Part shown: positions 17,326-26,431 of the stretch, piece after piece
Layout: each line of letters opens with the position of its first letter
Position numbering within the stretch: the first letter of the stretch is position 1
Source: Paenibacillus guangzhouensis
GTDB taxonomy: Bacteria > Bacillota > Bacilli > Paenibacillales > Paenibacillaceae
Assembly (NCBI RefSeq): GCF_009363075.1
Contig: NZ_CP045293.1
Coordinates: 2,542,001-2,606,000 of the forward strand
Direction of reading: 5' to 3'
Length of the DNA stretch: 64,000 bases
Position numbers and translations under genes: made by a program
Notes under the pieces: model-generated
The model's input: the letters and a program-made list of their open reading frames with translations, nothing else
Databases searched by the model: none
What the model was told of the DNA's origin: nothing

Positions 17326-17685
17326 TTATTTCTTTGTCGATAACCAATCCGCAATGCCGGCAATTTCCTCACTCGATAACTGTCCTTTGAAGCTTGGCAT
17401 CCCACCGCGTCCATTCGTGACAACCGCATCGATATCGCCTTTAGATAATTTACCGCCAACTTTTTGAAGGTTAGGGCCTACGGCACCCTCAAGATTATTT
17501 CCATGACAGCTTACACAATTTGCTTTGAATACCGCTTCTGCATCCACCTTCGTCGTTGTTGTTGTCCCAGTGCCTGCACCTGCACCTTCTTTGTTCGTCT
17601 CCGGCGCCTTACTCGTTGCACCTCCGCATGCGGATAAGCTGATGATGATCATACATGAAAAAAGTATCGCAGCTGTTCTTTTCAA
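17326..17685 (-). CDS. Membrane-anchored class I cytochrome c lipoprotein
   Basis: 119 aa. Seen: signal peptide with lipobox LSAC, a Gly/Thr-rich linker, then one haem domain with CVSCH, the GPNLQKVGG loop and the axial Met in GRGGMPSF. It carries electrons at the outer face of the membrane, as the small c-550/c-551 lipoproteins of Bacillales do. Start: TTG at 17685 preceded by GAGAGGAAGG; the longer ATG frame at 17715 would put this site inside the gene. Divergent from the dehydrogenase genes and probably their electron acceptor. Confidence 0.9.
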   Translation of the reverse strand: MKRTAAILFSCMIIISLSACGGATSKAPETNKEGAGAGTGTTTTTKVDAEAVFKANCVSCHGNNLEGAVGPNLQKVGGKLSKGDIDAVVTNGRGGMPSFKGQLSSEEIAGIADWLSTKK

Positions 17686-17772
17686 ATTGATGACCTTCCT
17701 CTCAATCATGCTCAAAAAATGACTTTGCTACGAATACCATGCCCCTTCTTTTCACATTTCATGTATAAGAAA

Positions 17773-17784
17773 TTCCAATTGGAA
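17773..17784. promoter_or_regulatory. Palindrome in the divergent cytochrome c / dehydrogenase promoter region
   Basis: TTCCAATTGGAA, a perfect 12-bp palindrome, with a TACAAT -10 candidate at 17790 on the plus strand. It could be an operator for both directions. Confidence 0.35.
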
Positions 17785-17833
17785 CAAAATACAATTGCAT
17801 AAATTGTCCAGATTCGTAAGAGGAGGTACAACA

Positions 17834-18610
17834 TTGGCAGAACAACACAATCATCAGCCACCAGATCGGTCCAGACGACAATTCCTTAAATATTCAGGCG
17901 CAGCCATCAGCGGTGCTGTCATTGGCGGCGTTATCGGTGGAGCCATTGCAGGCGGGTTCAAGAAAAAAGCCCCTGCTCCCGCACCTACGCCTACCACACC
18001 AGGTGGTCAAGCAGCTGCCGTAGCTGATTACAACCAAGCAACCATGTATTTCACACAGAGTCAGCTCCAAATTACGCAAGCAGCGGTGGAACGCATCTTC
18101 CCCAAAGATGATCTGGGACCAGGGGCGGCCGAGCTCGGCGTTGCTTACTATATTGATCACCAACTAGCCAGCCCTTGGGGAATCAATGGCCGCGAATATC
18201 GAACAGGTCCGTACGTCAAAGGCGAGGCGACGCAAGGTGATTATCAGAGCATTCACCGCACTGAAGTGTTCAACCTCGGCCTCATCGCCATTCAGGACGC
18301 GAGCATGAAGAAATACAACAATAAGTTCCCTGACCTCGCGGATGATCAGAAGGATGCCATTCTAACACTACTGGAGAAGGGCGATATAGAAGTCATCAAC
18401 GGAATAACAGGTACCAGCTTCTTCAATCTATTACGGACCCTTACGTTAGAGGGTGTATATGCTGATCCGCTGTATGGCGGCAACAAGAACATGCAGGGCT
18501 GGAAAATGCGTAAATATCCGGGCAACCAGATGAGTTATACCAATATTATGGAGAAAGCAGAATTCGTCACCATGGAACCGATGAGTCTTCGCGACCACAT
18601 CGCACATTAG
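17834..18610 (+). CDS. Gluconate 2-dehydrogenase subunit 3 family protein, Tat-exported
   Basis: 258 aa. TTG start chosen because AGAGGAGG lies 7 nt upstream. Seen: twin-arginine signal SRRQFLKYSGAAISGAVIGG, a Pro/Ala linker, then the subunit 3 domain (FTQSQLQITQAAVERIFPKDDLGPGAAELGVAYYIDHQL, later FFNLLRTLTLEGVYADPLYGGN). In the known complexes this small subunit is exported through Tat and carries the signal-less flavoprotein with it. Followed at once by the GMC gene. Confidence 0.92.
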   Translation: MAEQHNHQPPDRSRRQFLKYSGAAISGAVIGGVIGGAIAGGFKKKAPAPAPTPTTPGGQAAAVADYNQATMYFTQSQLQITQAAVERIFPKDDLGPGAAELGVAYYIDHQLASPWGINGREYRTGPYVKGEATQGDYQSIHRTEVFNLGLIAIQDASMKKYNNKFPDLADDQKDAILTLLEKGDIEVINGITGTSFFNLLRTLTLEGVYADPLYGGNKNMQGWKMRKYPGNQMSYTNIMEKAEFVTMEPMSLRDHIAH

Positions 18611-18641
18611 TCCCTACTAAGCTAGAAAGAAGGTGCCTAAC

Positions 18642-20363
18642 ATGGCAACAAAAATGCCAAAAGTCCCTGTCGTGATCGTCGGGATGGGTTGGCTCGGAGG
18701 CATAATCGCCGCTGAATTATCCAAACAAGGCGTGAAGGTCGTCGGGCTCGAACGCGGAAAGCCGCGCGCAACGGAAGATTACTACATGGTGCACGATGAA
18801 TTGCGTTACGCTATGCGCTATGACCTGATGCAAGATCTGTCCAAAGAGACGATTACCTTCCGCAATACCAGTAAAATGACCGCGCTGCCAATGCGTTCTT
18901 ACGGCTCCTTCCTGCTCGGCGAAGGACTCGGCGGTTCGGGTATTCATTGGAATGGACAGACCTTCCGTTTCCTCCCGTACGACTTCGAGATCCACAGCAA
19001 GACCGTCGAACGGTATGGTAAGAAGAAGATCCCCGACGGGATGCTGCTCCAAGACTGGGGTATTACATATGACGAGCTTGAACCGTATTTCTACAAGTTC
19101 GAAGAAGTAGCGGGAATCTCGGGTGAACAGGAACAAACACCTATGGTAGGCAAGCGTTCCAAGCCTTTCCCAACCAAACCGATGCTGAAAACCCCGATCC
19201 TGAAAATGTTCGAGGACGCAACAAAAAAACTCGGCTACCATCCGTACATGATGCCGTCGGCCAACCTATCTGAGCAATACACGAATCCAGACGGGATTAC
19301 GCGTGCCGCGTGCCAATATTGCGGATACTGCGAGCGGTTCGGATGTGAATATGGCGCAAAAGCGGATCCTGTCGTAACCGTCCTCCCTGTGGCGAATAAA
19401 ACGGGTAATTTCGAACTCAGACCTTATTCCAACGTCGTCGAAGTGCTGCATGACGGCAAAAAAGCTTCCGGCGTCGTCTATGTCAACACCGTAACGGGAG
19501 AACGGTACGAACAGCCTGCGGATGTCGTCATTCTCGCGAGCTATGTATTTAATAATGTACGTCTACTCCTGACATCCAAATTAGGAAAACCATACGATCC
19601 GAAAACAGGAAAAGGTGTCGTCGGCAAAAACTATTGCTATCAGACAAATGGCGGTTCGGCAACAGGCTTCTTTGATGATAAAGAATTCAACCTTTACGCA
19701 GGCGCAGGTTCGCTTGGAATGGAGATTCCGGATTTCAATGGAGACAACTTCGACCATACGAACCTCAACTTCCTGCACGGCGCAGGCATTCGCATCTCGC
19801 AGACTGGGCAACGTCCGATCGCGACGAATCCCGTTCCGAAAGGGACGCCGACATGGGGAGCAGAATTTAAGAAACAATCCCTGAAATATGCGAACAACAC
19901 CTTAACCGTATCACCGCAAGGCTCTAGTCTCCCATGGCAGCATCATTATTTGGACCTGGATCCAACCTTTAAGGATGCCTATGGATTACCACTTATGCGC
20001 ATTACGTTCGATTTCGAAGATCAAGACCGTGAAATGATCAAGTTCATGGCTTCGAAGACGGAAGAAATCATGAAGGAAATGAATCCGACATCGATCGGCG
20101 TGTCGAACAAGCTTGGTCCGTACAATATCGTTCCGTATCAATCCACGCACAATACGGGCGGTGCGATTATGGGAGCTGATCCTTCGACGTCGGTTGTCAA
20201 TTCCTATCTTCAAATGTGGGATGCAGAGAATGTATTCGTCGTCGGCGCTTCAGCATTCCCGCATAATAGCGGATACAATCCAACGGGGACCGTCGGGGCA
20301 TTAGCTTACCGGGCCGTGGATGGAATAGCTAAATATTTGAAATCAGGCGGCATGGTTGTTTAA
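18642..20363 (+). CDS. GMC family oxidoreductase (gluconate/sugar dehydrogenase large subunit type)
   Basis: 573 aa; start at the ATG 8 nt after AGAAGG. Family: FAD-dependent alcohol/sugar dehydrogenases. Seen: FAD-binding VVIVGMGWLGGIIAAELSKQG, GSGIHWNGQTFR, and C-terminal STHNTGGAIMG with FPHNSGYNPTGTVGALAYRA (active-site His/Asn region). A four-Cys cluster C-x2-C-x2-C-x4-C at residues 224-235 is like the iron-sulfur or redox cysteines of membrane-bound sugar dehydrogenases. No signal peptide: likely co-exported by the Tat signal of subunit 3. Substrate not determined; gluconate is only a family inference. Confidence 0.92.
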   Translation: MATKMPKVPVVIVGMGWLGGIIAAELSKQGVKVVGLERGKPRATEDYYMVHDELRYAMRYDLMQDLSKETITFRNTSKMTALPMRSYGSFLLGEGLGGSGIHWNGQTFRFLPYDFEIHSKTVERYGKKKIPDGMLLQDWGITYDELEPYFYKFEEVAGISGEQEQTPMVGKRSKPFPTKPMLKTPILKMFEDATKKLGYHPYMMPSANLSEQYTNPDGITRAACQYCGYCERFGCEYGAKADPVVTVLPVANKTGNFELRPYSNVVEVLHDGKKASGVVYVNTVTGERYEQPADVVILASYVFNNVRLLLTSKLGKPYDPKTGKGVVGKNYCYQTNGGSATGFFDDKEFNLYAGAGSLGMEIPDFNGDNFDHTNLNFLHGAGIRISQTGQRPIATNPVPKGTPTWGAEFKKQSLKYANNTLTVSPQGSSLPWQHHYLDLDPTFKDAYGLPLMRITFDFEDQDREMIKFMASKTEEIMKEMNPTSIGVSNKLGPYNIVPYQSTHNTGGAIMGADPSTSVVNSYLQMWDAENVFVVGASAFPHNSGYNPTGTVGALAYRAVDGIAKYLKSGGMVV

Positions 20364-20395
20364 TTAACACCATGGTTAGAAGCGGAGGGCTTCAG

Positions 20396-21121
20396 ATGGA
20401 ACAGGACAACTGGGTATTTCATTTTGCGGAAGCGCGCAAACGGTTAATCATCGTAGCCATTTGGTTCATCATGACCTTTAGTGCAGGGCTCTATGTCGCT
20501 CCCGCGATCTTGCTGTACTTGAAGTCGCAGCCGCTGGCGGAGCCAATCGCTTGGAATGTATTCTCCTTCACGGACGGGCTGTTGATCTATATGAAGTGCG
20601 CTCTATTATTCGCATTATTGTTCACTGTGCCTGTCATGCTCTATCAGTTGTGGGCATTCGCGAGACCGGGGTTAACCGACGAGGAAGCATCCAGCGCCTT
20701 CCCCTACATACCGGTGGCATTCCTGTTGTTCTTGACAGGGTTATCCTTCAGTTATTACGTTGTCTTCCCGATGATGCTGCGATTCATGAAGCGAATGAAT
20801 CACACGATTGGTGCGATAGAAACCTATGGTATTGACCGATACTTTTCCTTTCTGTTCGACTTGGTCATTCCCTTAGCTGCCGCCTTTGAGTTGCCAGTGA
20901 TCATCTTATTCCTAACCCGAATCGGATTATTGACACCGGACCGTCTCAAAATGACACGAAAATATGCTTACTTGGGACTTGCGATATTCGGCTCATGCAT
21001 TTCGCCGCCGGATTTCATTTCCCATCTGTCTGTTACGATCCCTCTAATCCTGCTGTTCGAGATTAGCATCTATATTTCGAGTCGACAATGGCGCCATATG
21101 CAGACAAGAACTGAACCATGA
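20396..21121 (+). CDS. tatC: Sec-independent translocase TatC
   Basis: 241 aa from the ATG after GGAGGG. Six TM segments and TatC marks are visible: the N-terminal FHFAEARKRLI (usually HLxELRxR), PVMLYQLWAFARPGLTDEE, and FELPVIILFLTRIGLLTPDRL. TatC binds the twin-arginine signal. Its place right after the Tat-dependent dehydrogenase suggests a dedicated translocon. Confidence 0.95.
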   Translation: MEQDNWVFHFAEARKRLIIVAIWFIMTFSAGLYVAPAILLYLKSQPLAEPIAWNVFSFTDGLLIYMKCALLFALLFTVPVMLYQLWAFARPGLTDEEASSAFPYIPVAFLLFLTGLSFSYYVVFPMMLRFMKRMNHTIGAIETYGIDRYFSFLFDLVIPLAAAFELPVIILFLTRIGLLTPDRLKMTRKYAYLGLAIFGSCISPPDFISHLSVTIPLILLFEISIYISSRQWRHMQTRTEP

Positions 21122-21145
21122 AAGCATGAGAAAGGATGAAGTTAC

Positions 21146-21343
21146 ATGTTCAATAACATCGGAGTATCCGGATTGATTATTATTCTGGCGATCGCGCTTA
21201 TTCTCTTCGGACCATCCAAGCTGCCGCAGCTTGGACGAGCATTCGGGGATACACTGCGTGAATTTCGCAACTCAACCCGAGGTATGGTTGAAGAAGAAGA
21301 TCATGCAGAAAATACGCAGCCGAAGCAAATTGCTGAGAAATAA
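21146..21343 (+). CDS. tatA: Twin-arginine translocase subunit TatA
   Basis: 65 aa, normal length. One TM ([23 protein letters not shown]) with the FGPSKLPxLG hinge, then the amphipathic helix [16 protein letters not shown] and a charged acidic tail. Multimers form the pore. Last gene of the dehydrogenase-Tat operon, followed by a terminator. Confidence 0.95.
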   Translation: MFNNIGVSGLIIILAIALILFGPSKLPQLGRAFGDTLREFRNSTRGMVEEEDHAENTQPKQIAEK

Positions 21344-21365
21344 GTCGGATCGATAACGTCAAGAC

Positions 21366-21408
21366 AAAAAAGGAAGCTAACCACTTAGCATGTGGAAGCT
21401 TCCTTTTT
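21366..21408. terminator. Bidirectional terminator after tatA
   Basis: Arms GGAAGCT/AGCTTCC and CCAC/GTGG, T-run on the plus strand and A-run on the other side. Serves tatA and the convergent DMT transporter. Confidence 0.88.
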
Positions 21409-21420
21409 CAGTGAATTCGA

Positions 21421-22284
21421 TTATAAACCCGAGAAGGCGATCAACAGAATCCCCGCTACGACACTGCACGCTGCCGCAATTCTTCGCATACCGCTCTTCT
21501 CTTTCAATACAAGAATACCTAACACAGTACCGAACACGATACCTACTTCACGCAGCGGCGAAATGTAGGACACCTCGACATGCTGCATCGCGAACAAGAA
21601 CAATAAGTATGAGCCTGGCGAGAGGATGGATCCGATGACGAACGTCATCCGGTTAGACCGAAGCACGTTCTTCACCCGTCTGGATTTGATGACGCTTGGT
21701 GTCAGACCAAGAATGAATCCGATATTCGACAGAGCCAGTAGACTTAATGGAGATAAGTATAATAAGTTCTGTTTATCAATCAACGTATAACTTGTGACAC
21801 ACAATCCTACGGATAGCGCATATAACCATGGTTTGTACGAAGAAGGCAACGCGTTCTTCTTCCACGACCAACCGCTCATTAGAAAGAAACCGATTAACAT
21901 GCATATTATACCGATCCATGCCCAAGACGCTAACGATTCACCGAATACAAGGACACCTAATAGGGGTATCAGCAACGTCGCTGTTCCGCGCATGACCGGA
22001 TACACTTGGGACAAATCCCCCATCTGATACGTTCGAGACAACAAGGTTGCATATATTCCTTGCATCACCATCGATAGCCCCATCCATACAAAGGCAACGA
22101 CCGGAAATGATTTCGATGCCAGTTCCACAATAAGCGTGGGTAATAAGACGACGGTTACAGGAATGAATATTAACCATAAAAATACACTCTTATCCTGACT
22201 TTGCTTCGTGAATAAATTCCATACGGCGTGAGCCATCCCCGAGCAAAGGACGAGGATCAAGGAGATTACGACCACCTGTTCCAC
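21421..22284 (-). CDS. EamA/DMT superfamily transporter
   Basis: About 287 aa. Seen: ten hydrophobic segments in two EamA halves, the first with GMAHAVWNLFTKQ, the second ending PLREVGIVFGTVLGILVLKEKSG, the conserved loop before TM10. Such proteins export metabolites or amino acids. Several in-frame GTG codons (22284, 22275) lie near GAAGG, so the start is uncertain; no good ATG is placed for it. Own promoter region downstream of the deoR-type gene's terminator. Confidence 0.85.
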   Translation of the reverse strand: MEQVVVISLILVLCSGMAHAVWNLFTKQSQDKSVFLWLIFIPVTVVLLPTLIVELASKSFPVVAFVWMGLSMVMQGIYATLLSRTYQMGDLSQVYPVMRGTATLLIPLLGVLVFGESLASWAWIGIICMLIGFFLMSGWSWKKNALPSSYKPWLYALSVGLCVTSYTLIDKQNLLYLSPLSLLALSNIGFILGLTPSVIKSRRVKNVLRSNRMTFVIGSILSPGSYLLFLFAMQHVEVSYISPLREVGIVFGTVLGILVLKEKSGMRRIAAACSVVAGILLIAFSGL

Positions 22285-22312
22285 CTTCACTTCTTCTGAA
22301 TGTTGTATCAAC

Positions 22313-22345
22313 ACAATAACACACAAACACACATAAACACAATAT
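22313..22345 (-). promoter_or_regulatory. TGTGTT repeat array before the DMT transporter
   Basis: On the minus strand TGTGTTTATG, TGTGTTTGTG and TGTTATTGTG follow each other with a 10-nt period. Tandem short repeats of this kind are typical DeoR-family operators, and a DeoR gene lies just upstream. Confidence 0.45.
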
Positions 22346-22372
22346 TAATATTTGTATTTTTGTGTATAACAT

Positions 22373-22401
22373 AAAAAACCCTAACACCTCACGTGTCAGG
22401 G
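22373..22401 (-). terminator. Terminator of the DeoR gene
   Basis: Arms CCCT/AGGG and ACAC/GTGT, then six T on the minus strand. Confidence 0.85.
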
Positions 22402-22410
22402 TTGTTGAAT

Positions 22411-23184
22411 TTACAGTTGATACGTAATTTCTATGCCATGCTCTTTGTACTTCTGAACGATCTCCTCCGAAACATGAGAGTCTGTAATAAATCGCTCGAC
22501 TTCTGTTGCACCGCAGACTTTGATTAAAGAGACCGCATCGAATTTACTGCTATCTGCCAGTGCGAAGGTGCGTTTCGCATTCTGGTGCATGATTTTCTTG
22601 ATCTGTATTTCCGCTATCCCGTAATCTGTTATGCCCTCGGTTAAAGTCACGCCGCTCATACTCATAAAGAATAAATCTGCATGGAACCGGCTCGCGAACT
22701 CCTGCGCTAGATCTCCGATGGTACCTTGTTCAGAATTTCGAATAACGCCTCCGATCAGAATGATCGTATAGTTCGGCTTCGACATCAGGTCATGCGCGAT
22801 CGGGAGGGAATTCGTAATAATGGTTAACCGATCGAATTTCCGCTTGAGCACTTGCGCAAAATGATTATTCGTTGTACTCACATCTAATGCAATGGATTGG
22901 CCTTCTTCGACGAAGGACGCAGCAATCTCCGCGAGTTCATTCTTCTCTTCCAGGTAGGTATTCTCTCGCAGTGTCCGAGGAATTTCACGGCTGTAGTCCA
23001 TTTCAGTCAGAATCGCACCACCATGAACCCTTCTTAGAACCCCTTCACTCTCTAGGAATTCCAAATCTCTGCGAATCGTCTCGAAGGACACCTGAAAAAT
23101 CTGAATCAAATCCGAAGCTCGAACAGATTTCTCCTGCTGCAGCTTCTGTAATATGGCTTGATGTCTTTCTTCTACGAACATCAT
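22411..23184 (-). CDS. DeoR/GlpR family transcriptional regulator
   Basis: About 257 aa from ATG 23184, after AAAGGAG. Seen: N-terminal DeoR HTH with the signature VRASDLIQIFQVSFETIRRDLEFLESEGVLRRVHGGA, then the sugar-phosphate-binding (ISOCOT-like) domain with ALDVSTTNNHFAQVL, LTIITNSLPIAHDL, ILIGGVIRNSEQGTIGDLA and FALADSSKFDAVSLIKV. These regulators respond to phosphorylated sugars. Targets probably include the DMT gene downstream or the divergent MFS gene; the effector is unknown. Confidence 0.93.
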   Translation of the reverse strand: MMFVEERHQAILQKLQQEKSVRASDLIQIFQVSFETIRRDLEFLESEGVLRRVHGGAILTEMDYSREIPRTLRENTYLEEKNELAEIAASFVEEGQSIALDVSTTNNHFAQVLKRKFDRLTIITNSLPIAHDLMSKPNYTIILIGGVIRNSEQGTIGDLAQEFASRFHADLFFMSMSGVTLTEGITDYGIAEIQIKKIMHQNAKRTFALADSSKFDAVSLIKVCGATEVERFITDSHVSEEIVQKYKEHGIEITYQL

Positions 23185-23411
23185 TTCCTCTCCTTTCTTC
23201 TTCTTCGAATATCGAAGGACAACCCCAAACACTCATTCCTTCAGTATATACGACCGCTGCCCAAAAAGAAACGTACTGGCGTATCCATCACTTTTCTGCC
23301 TTAATTTTCTGAAAAAGCTGGGTTAGCACCACCTAGTCCCCCCTCGTTCCGATTTTTGCTCTGATATGCGCTTATTTCAAGGTTGAATACAAATCCCTGT
23401 ATTTATATTCA

Positions 23412-23420
23412 TGGTACAAT
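23412..23420 (+). promoter_or_regulatory. Extended -10 promoter of the MFS gene
   Basis: TGGTACAAT, about 50 nt before the chosen ATG at 23471. The longer open frame would start inside this promoter. Confidence 0.45.
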
Positions 23421-23470
23421 TAAGTTTCAAAATTGATCGTGACAAAATTGCAGAACAGGATGTGAACCCC

Positions 23471-24670
23471 ATGGATTCTTGGAAAAAAAATCTCTATGTG
23501 CTCTGGGCTGGCGTTTTCTTCTGCAGTACCGCGTTCTCCATGTCAGTCCCTTTTCTATCCCTTTTTATCAGCAGTGACCTCCATGTGACAACGAATCTCT
23601 CTTTATGGTCAGGCATTGCTTTCGGCATTACGTTCCTCGCAAGCGCCATGATCGCCCCGTACTGGGGATCGCTAGCAGACAAATACGGCCGGAAGCCGAT
23701 GCTGCTCCGCTCTGGCTTCGCACTTGCCGGCATTTACGTCTTAACCGCGCTCGTACAGAATCCTTATCAGCTGATTGCAGTCCGCATTCTATCAGGACTT
23801 CTCGCAGGATATGTACCCGCAGCGATTGCGCTCGTCGGAACCAACACGCCGGAGAAGCATGTCGGCCATGCCTTAGGAATTATGGCAACCGCAAGCGCAG
23901 CTGGAAGCATTATCGGACCGATGATTGGCGGAACAATGAGCCGGTTCTTCGGTTATCGCGAGACGTTCTTCCTCTCCGCGATTGTAGTTCTTATCTCAGC
24001 GCTAATCGCGCTTATCGGAATTAAAGAAGAGAAATTCGATCGCAACCGGTCCCGTTCGCATGTGCTCGATGATCTGAAGCAAGCGGCAAGCAACCGTCCG
24101 CTCATGAATCAATTTATGACGGTGTTGATCGTCAGTGGATCGGTCATGATCCTTGAACCCCTGCTCACGCTATATGTCCTCGATATGGGGATTACGCATG
24201 GCGATGCCTCGTTCAGCTCCGGCATCATTTTCTCCGCCGTCGGGATCGCAACCGTGATCGCCGCGCCGCAATGGGGTAAGCTTGGCGCCAAATACGGGTA
24301 TCGTAAAATATTGATGATCGGACTAATCGGAGGCGGGATTGGGAATCTCCTTCAAATCTTCTTCCACCATATTGTAGGATTCGGCATTTTACGGTTCGTC
24401 TACGGGCTCTTCTTCGCCGCCGTCTATCCTGCACTCAATGCGCTTATCGTGCAGGCGACGACACCGGATTTTCGCGGACGCGCCTTCAGCTTGAACCAAT
24501 CCGCGAACCAGCTCGGCACGATGGCAGGTCCAATGATCGGCGGAGCGCTTGGCGGATGGCTTCCGATTCCCTATGTTTTTGTCTTAAACGGCTTACTTCT
24601 CTTAATGACAGCCTTAACCATCCGCCTCCAAGACCGCAAACAGCAACAAGCCGTCAAAAAGCTTGCATAA
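23471..24670 (+). CDS. MFS drug:H+ antiporter (MdtG/YttB-like)
   Basis: 399 aa from ATG 23471, with AGGA 10 nt upstream. Twelve TM segments; motif A between TM2 and TM3 (GSLADKYGRKPMLLRS) and its weaker repeat (GKLGAKYGYRKILMIG), and the drug-antiporter motif C region GSIIGPMIGGTMSRFFGYRETF. Close in pattern to the DHA1 family (MdtG type). Likely exports small drugs. Divergent from the DeoR gene. Confidence 0.9.
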   Translation: MDSWKKNLYVLWAGVFFCSTAFSMSVPFLSLFISSDLHVTTNLSLWSGIAFGITFLASAMIAPYWGSLADKYGRKPMLLRSGFALAGIYVLTALVQNPYQLIAVRILSGLLAGYVPAAIALVGTNTPEKHVGHALGIMATASAAGSIIGPMIGGTMSRFFGYRETFFLSAIVVLISALIALIGIKEEKFDRNRSRSHVLDDLKQAASNRPLMNQFMTVLIVSGSVMILEPLLTLYVLDMGITHGDASFSSGIIFSAVGIATVIAAPQWGKLGAKYGYRKILMIGLIGGGIGNLLQIFFHHIVGFGILRFVYGLFFAAVYPALNALIVQATTPDFRGRAFSLNQSANQLGTMAGPMIGGALGGWLPIPYVFVLNGLLLLMTALTIRLQDRKQQQAVKKLA

Positions 24671-24674
24671 CTCC

Positions 24675-24718
24675 AAAGACGTTGCCCTGGCATATATTCA
24701 GGGTGAACGTCTTTCTTA
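24675..24718 (+). terminator. Terminator of the MFS gene
   Basis: Arms AAAGACGTT/AACGTCTTT and CCCTG/CAGGG, then CTTATTTCT. Confidence 0.8.
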
Positions 24719-24787
24719 TTTCTAGGGCCTAACAGAATGATCTGAATTGATTCAAATCTCATGTACCCCTACAGGGTTATTTAATAC

Positions 24788-24816
24788 TTGTTCAAAAGCC
24801 CGCCGTGCTTCATAAT
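24788..24816 (+). promoter_or_regulatory. Promoter of the nitrilase-GNAT operon
   Basis: TTGTTC, 17-nt spacer, CATAAT; 40 nt before the first gene. Confidence 0.45.
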
Positions 24817-24856
24817 AGGTATGTTATTGGCAAGGTAAATTAAGGGAGGCGATGAA

Positions 24857-25711
24857 ATGAAATTGCGGGTATCTGCCGTACAATATCATTTACACACCAT
24901 TTCGAAATTTCAAGAATTCGCGGATCAAGTCGAACATTATGTTAGAACCGCGGATGAATTCAATACGGACTTTGTCCTCTTTCCCGAATTTCTGACAACA
25001 CAGCTTATGTCCATCGGGAATGACAAAGCGGCTGCATTAACCATACAAGAACTGCCAGACTACACAGATGCTTACTTAAGCCTCTTCACCGGCCTCGCGA
25101 AAAAATACGGGATGCATATCATCGGCGGCACGCATGTGATTCGCCGGAACGATAAACTGTATAATGTTGCGCATCTCTTCTACCCGGATGGCCGCGTAGC
25201 GGAGCAAGCCAAAATCCATATCACGCCTACCGAAGTCACAGAATGGAATATGTCTGCTGGCGATGGCGTCGAAGTGTTCGAGACCGAGAAAGGGAAGATC
25301 GGGCTCTTAACCTGCTACGATATCGAGTTCCCTGAAATCGTGCGGATGGTGCGCGCAAAAGGCGCCGATGTCATCTTCTGCCCATCTTGTACCGATGACC
25401 GCCACGGGTTCCACCGTGTCCGTTACAGCTGTCATGCGCGTACAATCGAAAATCAAATCTACGTCGTGACGACCGGTACGATCGGTTCCTTGCCGACCGT
25501 CGACTTCATGCGCGGGAACTTCGGACAAGCGGCGGTCTTGTCGCCGAACGATGTGCCTTTCCCACCTCGCGGCATTATCGCAGAGGGCGAGATCAACAAT
25601 GATATGATCATTACCGCGGATCTCGATCTCTCGCTCCTGCATCAAGTTCGGGAGAACGGTTCCGTAACGACATGGCGCGATCGCCGTACGGATCTCTACC
25701 CGGATTGGTAG
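24857..25711 (+). CDS. Carbon-nitrogen hydrolase (nitrilase superfamily)
   Basis: 284 aa, usual length. Family reaction: hydrolysis of nitriles, amides or carbamoyl compounds with an Glu-Lys-Cys triad. Seen: the Glu in FVLFPEFLTT, the Lys in QAKIHITPTE, and the Cys in IGLLTCYDIEFPEI, plus CPSCTDDRHGFHRVRYSCHARTIENQIYVV. GGGAGG before the ATG. The two acetyltransferase genes follow directly. In B. subtilis YhcX a GNAT and a nitrilase domain are fused; here they are separate and in reversed order, which supports a shared pathway. Confidence 0.92.
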   Translation: MKLRVSAVQYHLHTISKFQEFADQVEHYVRTADEFNTDFVLFPEFLTTQLMSIGNDKAAALTIQELPDYTDAYLSLFTGLAKKYGMHIIGGTHVIRRNDKLYNVAHLFYPDGRVAEQAKIHITPTEVTEWNMSAGDGVEVFETEKGKIGLLTCYDIEFPEIVRMVRAKGADVIFCPSCTDDRHGFHRVRYSCHARTIENQIYVVTTGTIGSLPTVDFMRGNFGQAAVLSPNDVPFPPRGIIAEGEINNDMIITADLDLSLLHQVRENGSVTTWRDRRTDLYPDW

Positions 25712-25722
25712 GACCTGAATTC

Positions 25723-26394
25723 ATGTCGTATAACAAATCATTTTACGTCTTTCAGGAAACGACGCCGCTGCCTGTCACGATTCGCAACTACCGGGTATCC
25801 GATATTCCGGAGATGATCGACATTCAACGGGAGTGCTTCCCGCCTCCCTTCCCTTCCGAGTTGTTGTGGAATGAGGAACAACTTCAGAGCCATATCGAAC
25901 GATTCCCGGAAGGCGCGCTATGCGCTGAAGCCGATGGCCGGCTGATCGGATCCATGACCGGACTGATCACGCAGTTCGATCCCGACCATCCGCAGCATCG
26001 TTGGGAAGACGTCACGGATCACGGCTATATCCGCAACCATCAACCGGACGGGAACTCGCTGTACGTTGTCGATATCAGCGTCCGTCCTGATTACCGCAAA
26101 TACGGCATCGGCAAGTGGCTGATGCAATCGATGTACGAGACTGTCGTCCAGCTGCGATTGGAGCGACTCTTGGGGGGCGGGCGCATGCCTGGATATCATC
26201 GCTTTGCGGACCGTATGACGCCTGAGGCGTATGCCGACGCGGTCATGAAGGGCGAGCTGCGCGACCCGGTCATTACTTTCCTGCTGCGCTGCGGCCGCAC
26301 GCCCGTCGTCGTCGCACGCGACTATCTGGAAGACGAAGAATCGTGCAACCATGCCCTATTGATGGAATGGAAGAATCCGTTCCTGTCCACCTAA
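25723..26394 (+). CDS. GNAT N-acetyltransferase, nitrilase-linked
   Basis: 223 aa. Start at the ATG 11 nt after the nitrilase stop. Seen: TIRNYRVSDIPEMIDIQRECFPPPFP, acetyl-CoA loop VVDISVRPDYRKYGIGKWLMQSMYETV, and RLLGGGRMPGYHRFADRMTPEAYADAVMKGELRDPVITFLLR, a stretch characteristic of the GNAT half of YhcX-like fused proteins. Middle gene of the three-gene operon. Confidence 0.9.
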   Translation: MSYNKSFYVFQETTPLPVTIRNYRVSDIPEMIDIQRECFPPPFPSELLWNEEQLQSHIERFPEGALCAEADGRLIGSMTGLITQFDPDHPQHRWEDVTDHGYIRNHQPDGNSLYVVDISVRPDYRKYGIGKWLMQSMYETVVQLRLERLLGGGRMPGYHRFADRMTPEAYADAVMKGELRDPVITFLLRCGRTPVVVARDYLEDEESCNHALLMEWKNPFLST

Positions 26395-26431
26395 TAAATC
26401 TACGAACGAATTGAGAGGAGCAACGTTCCCT

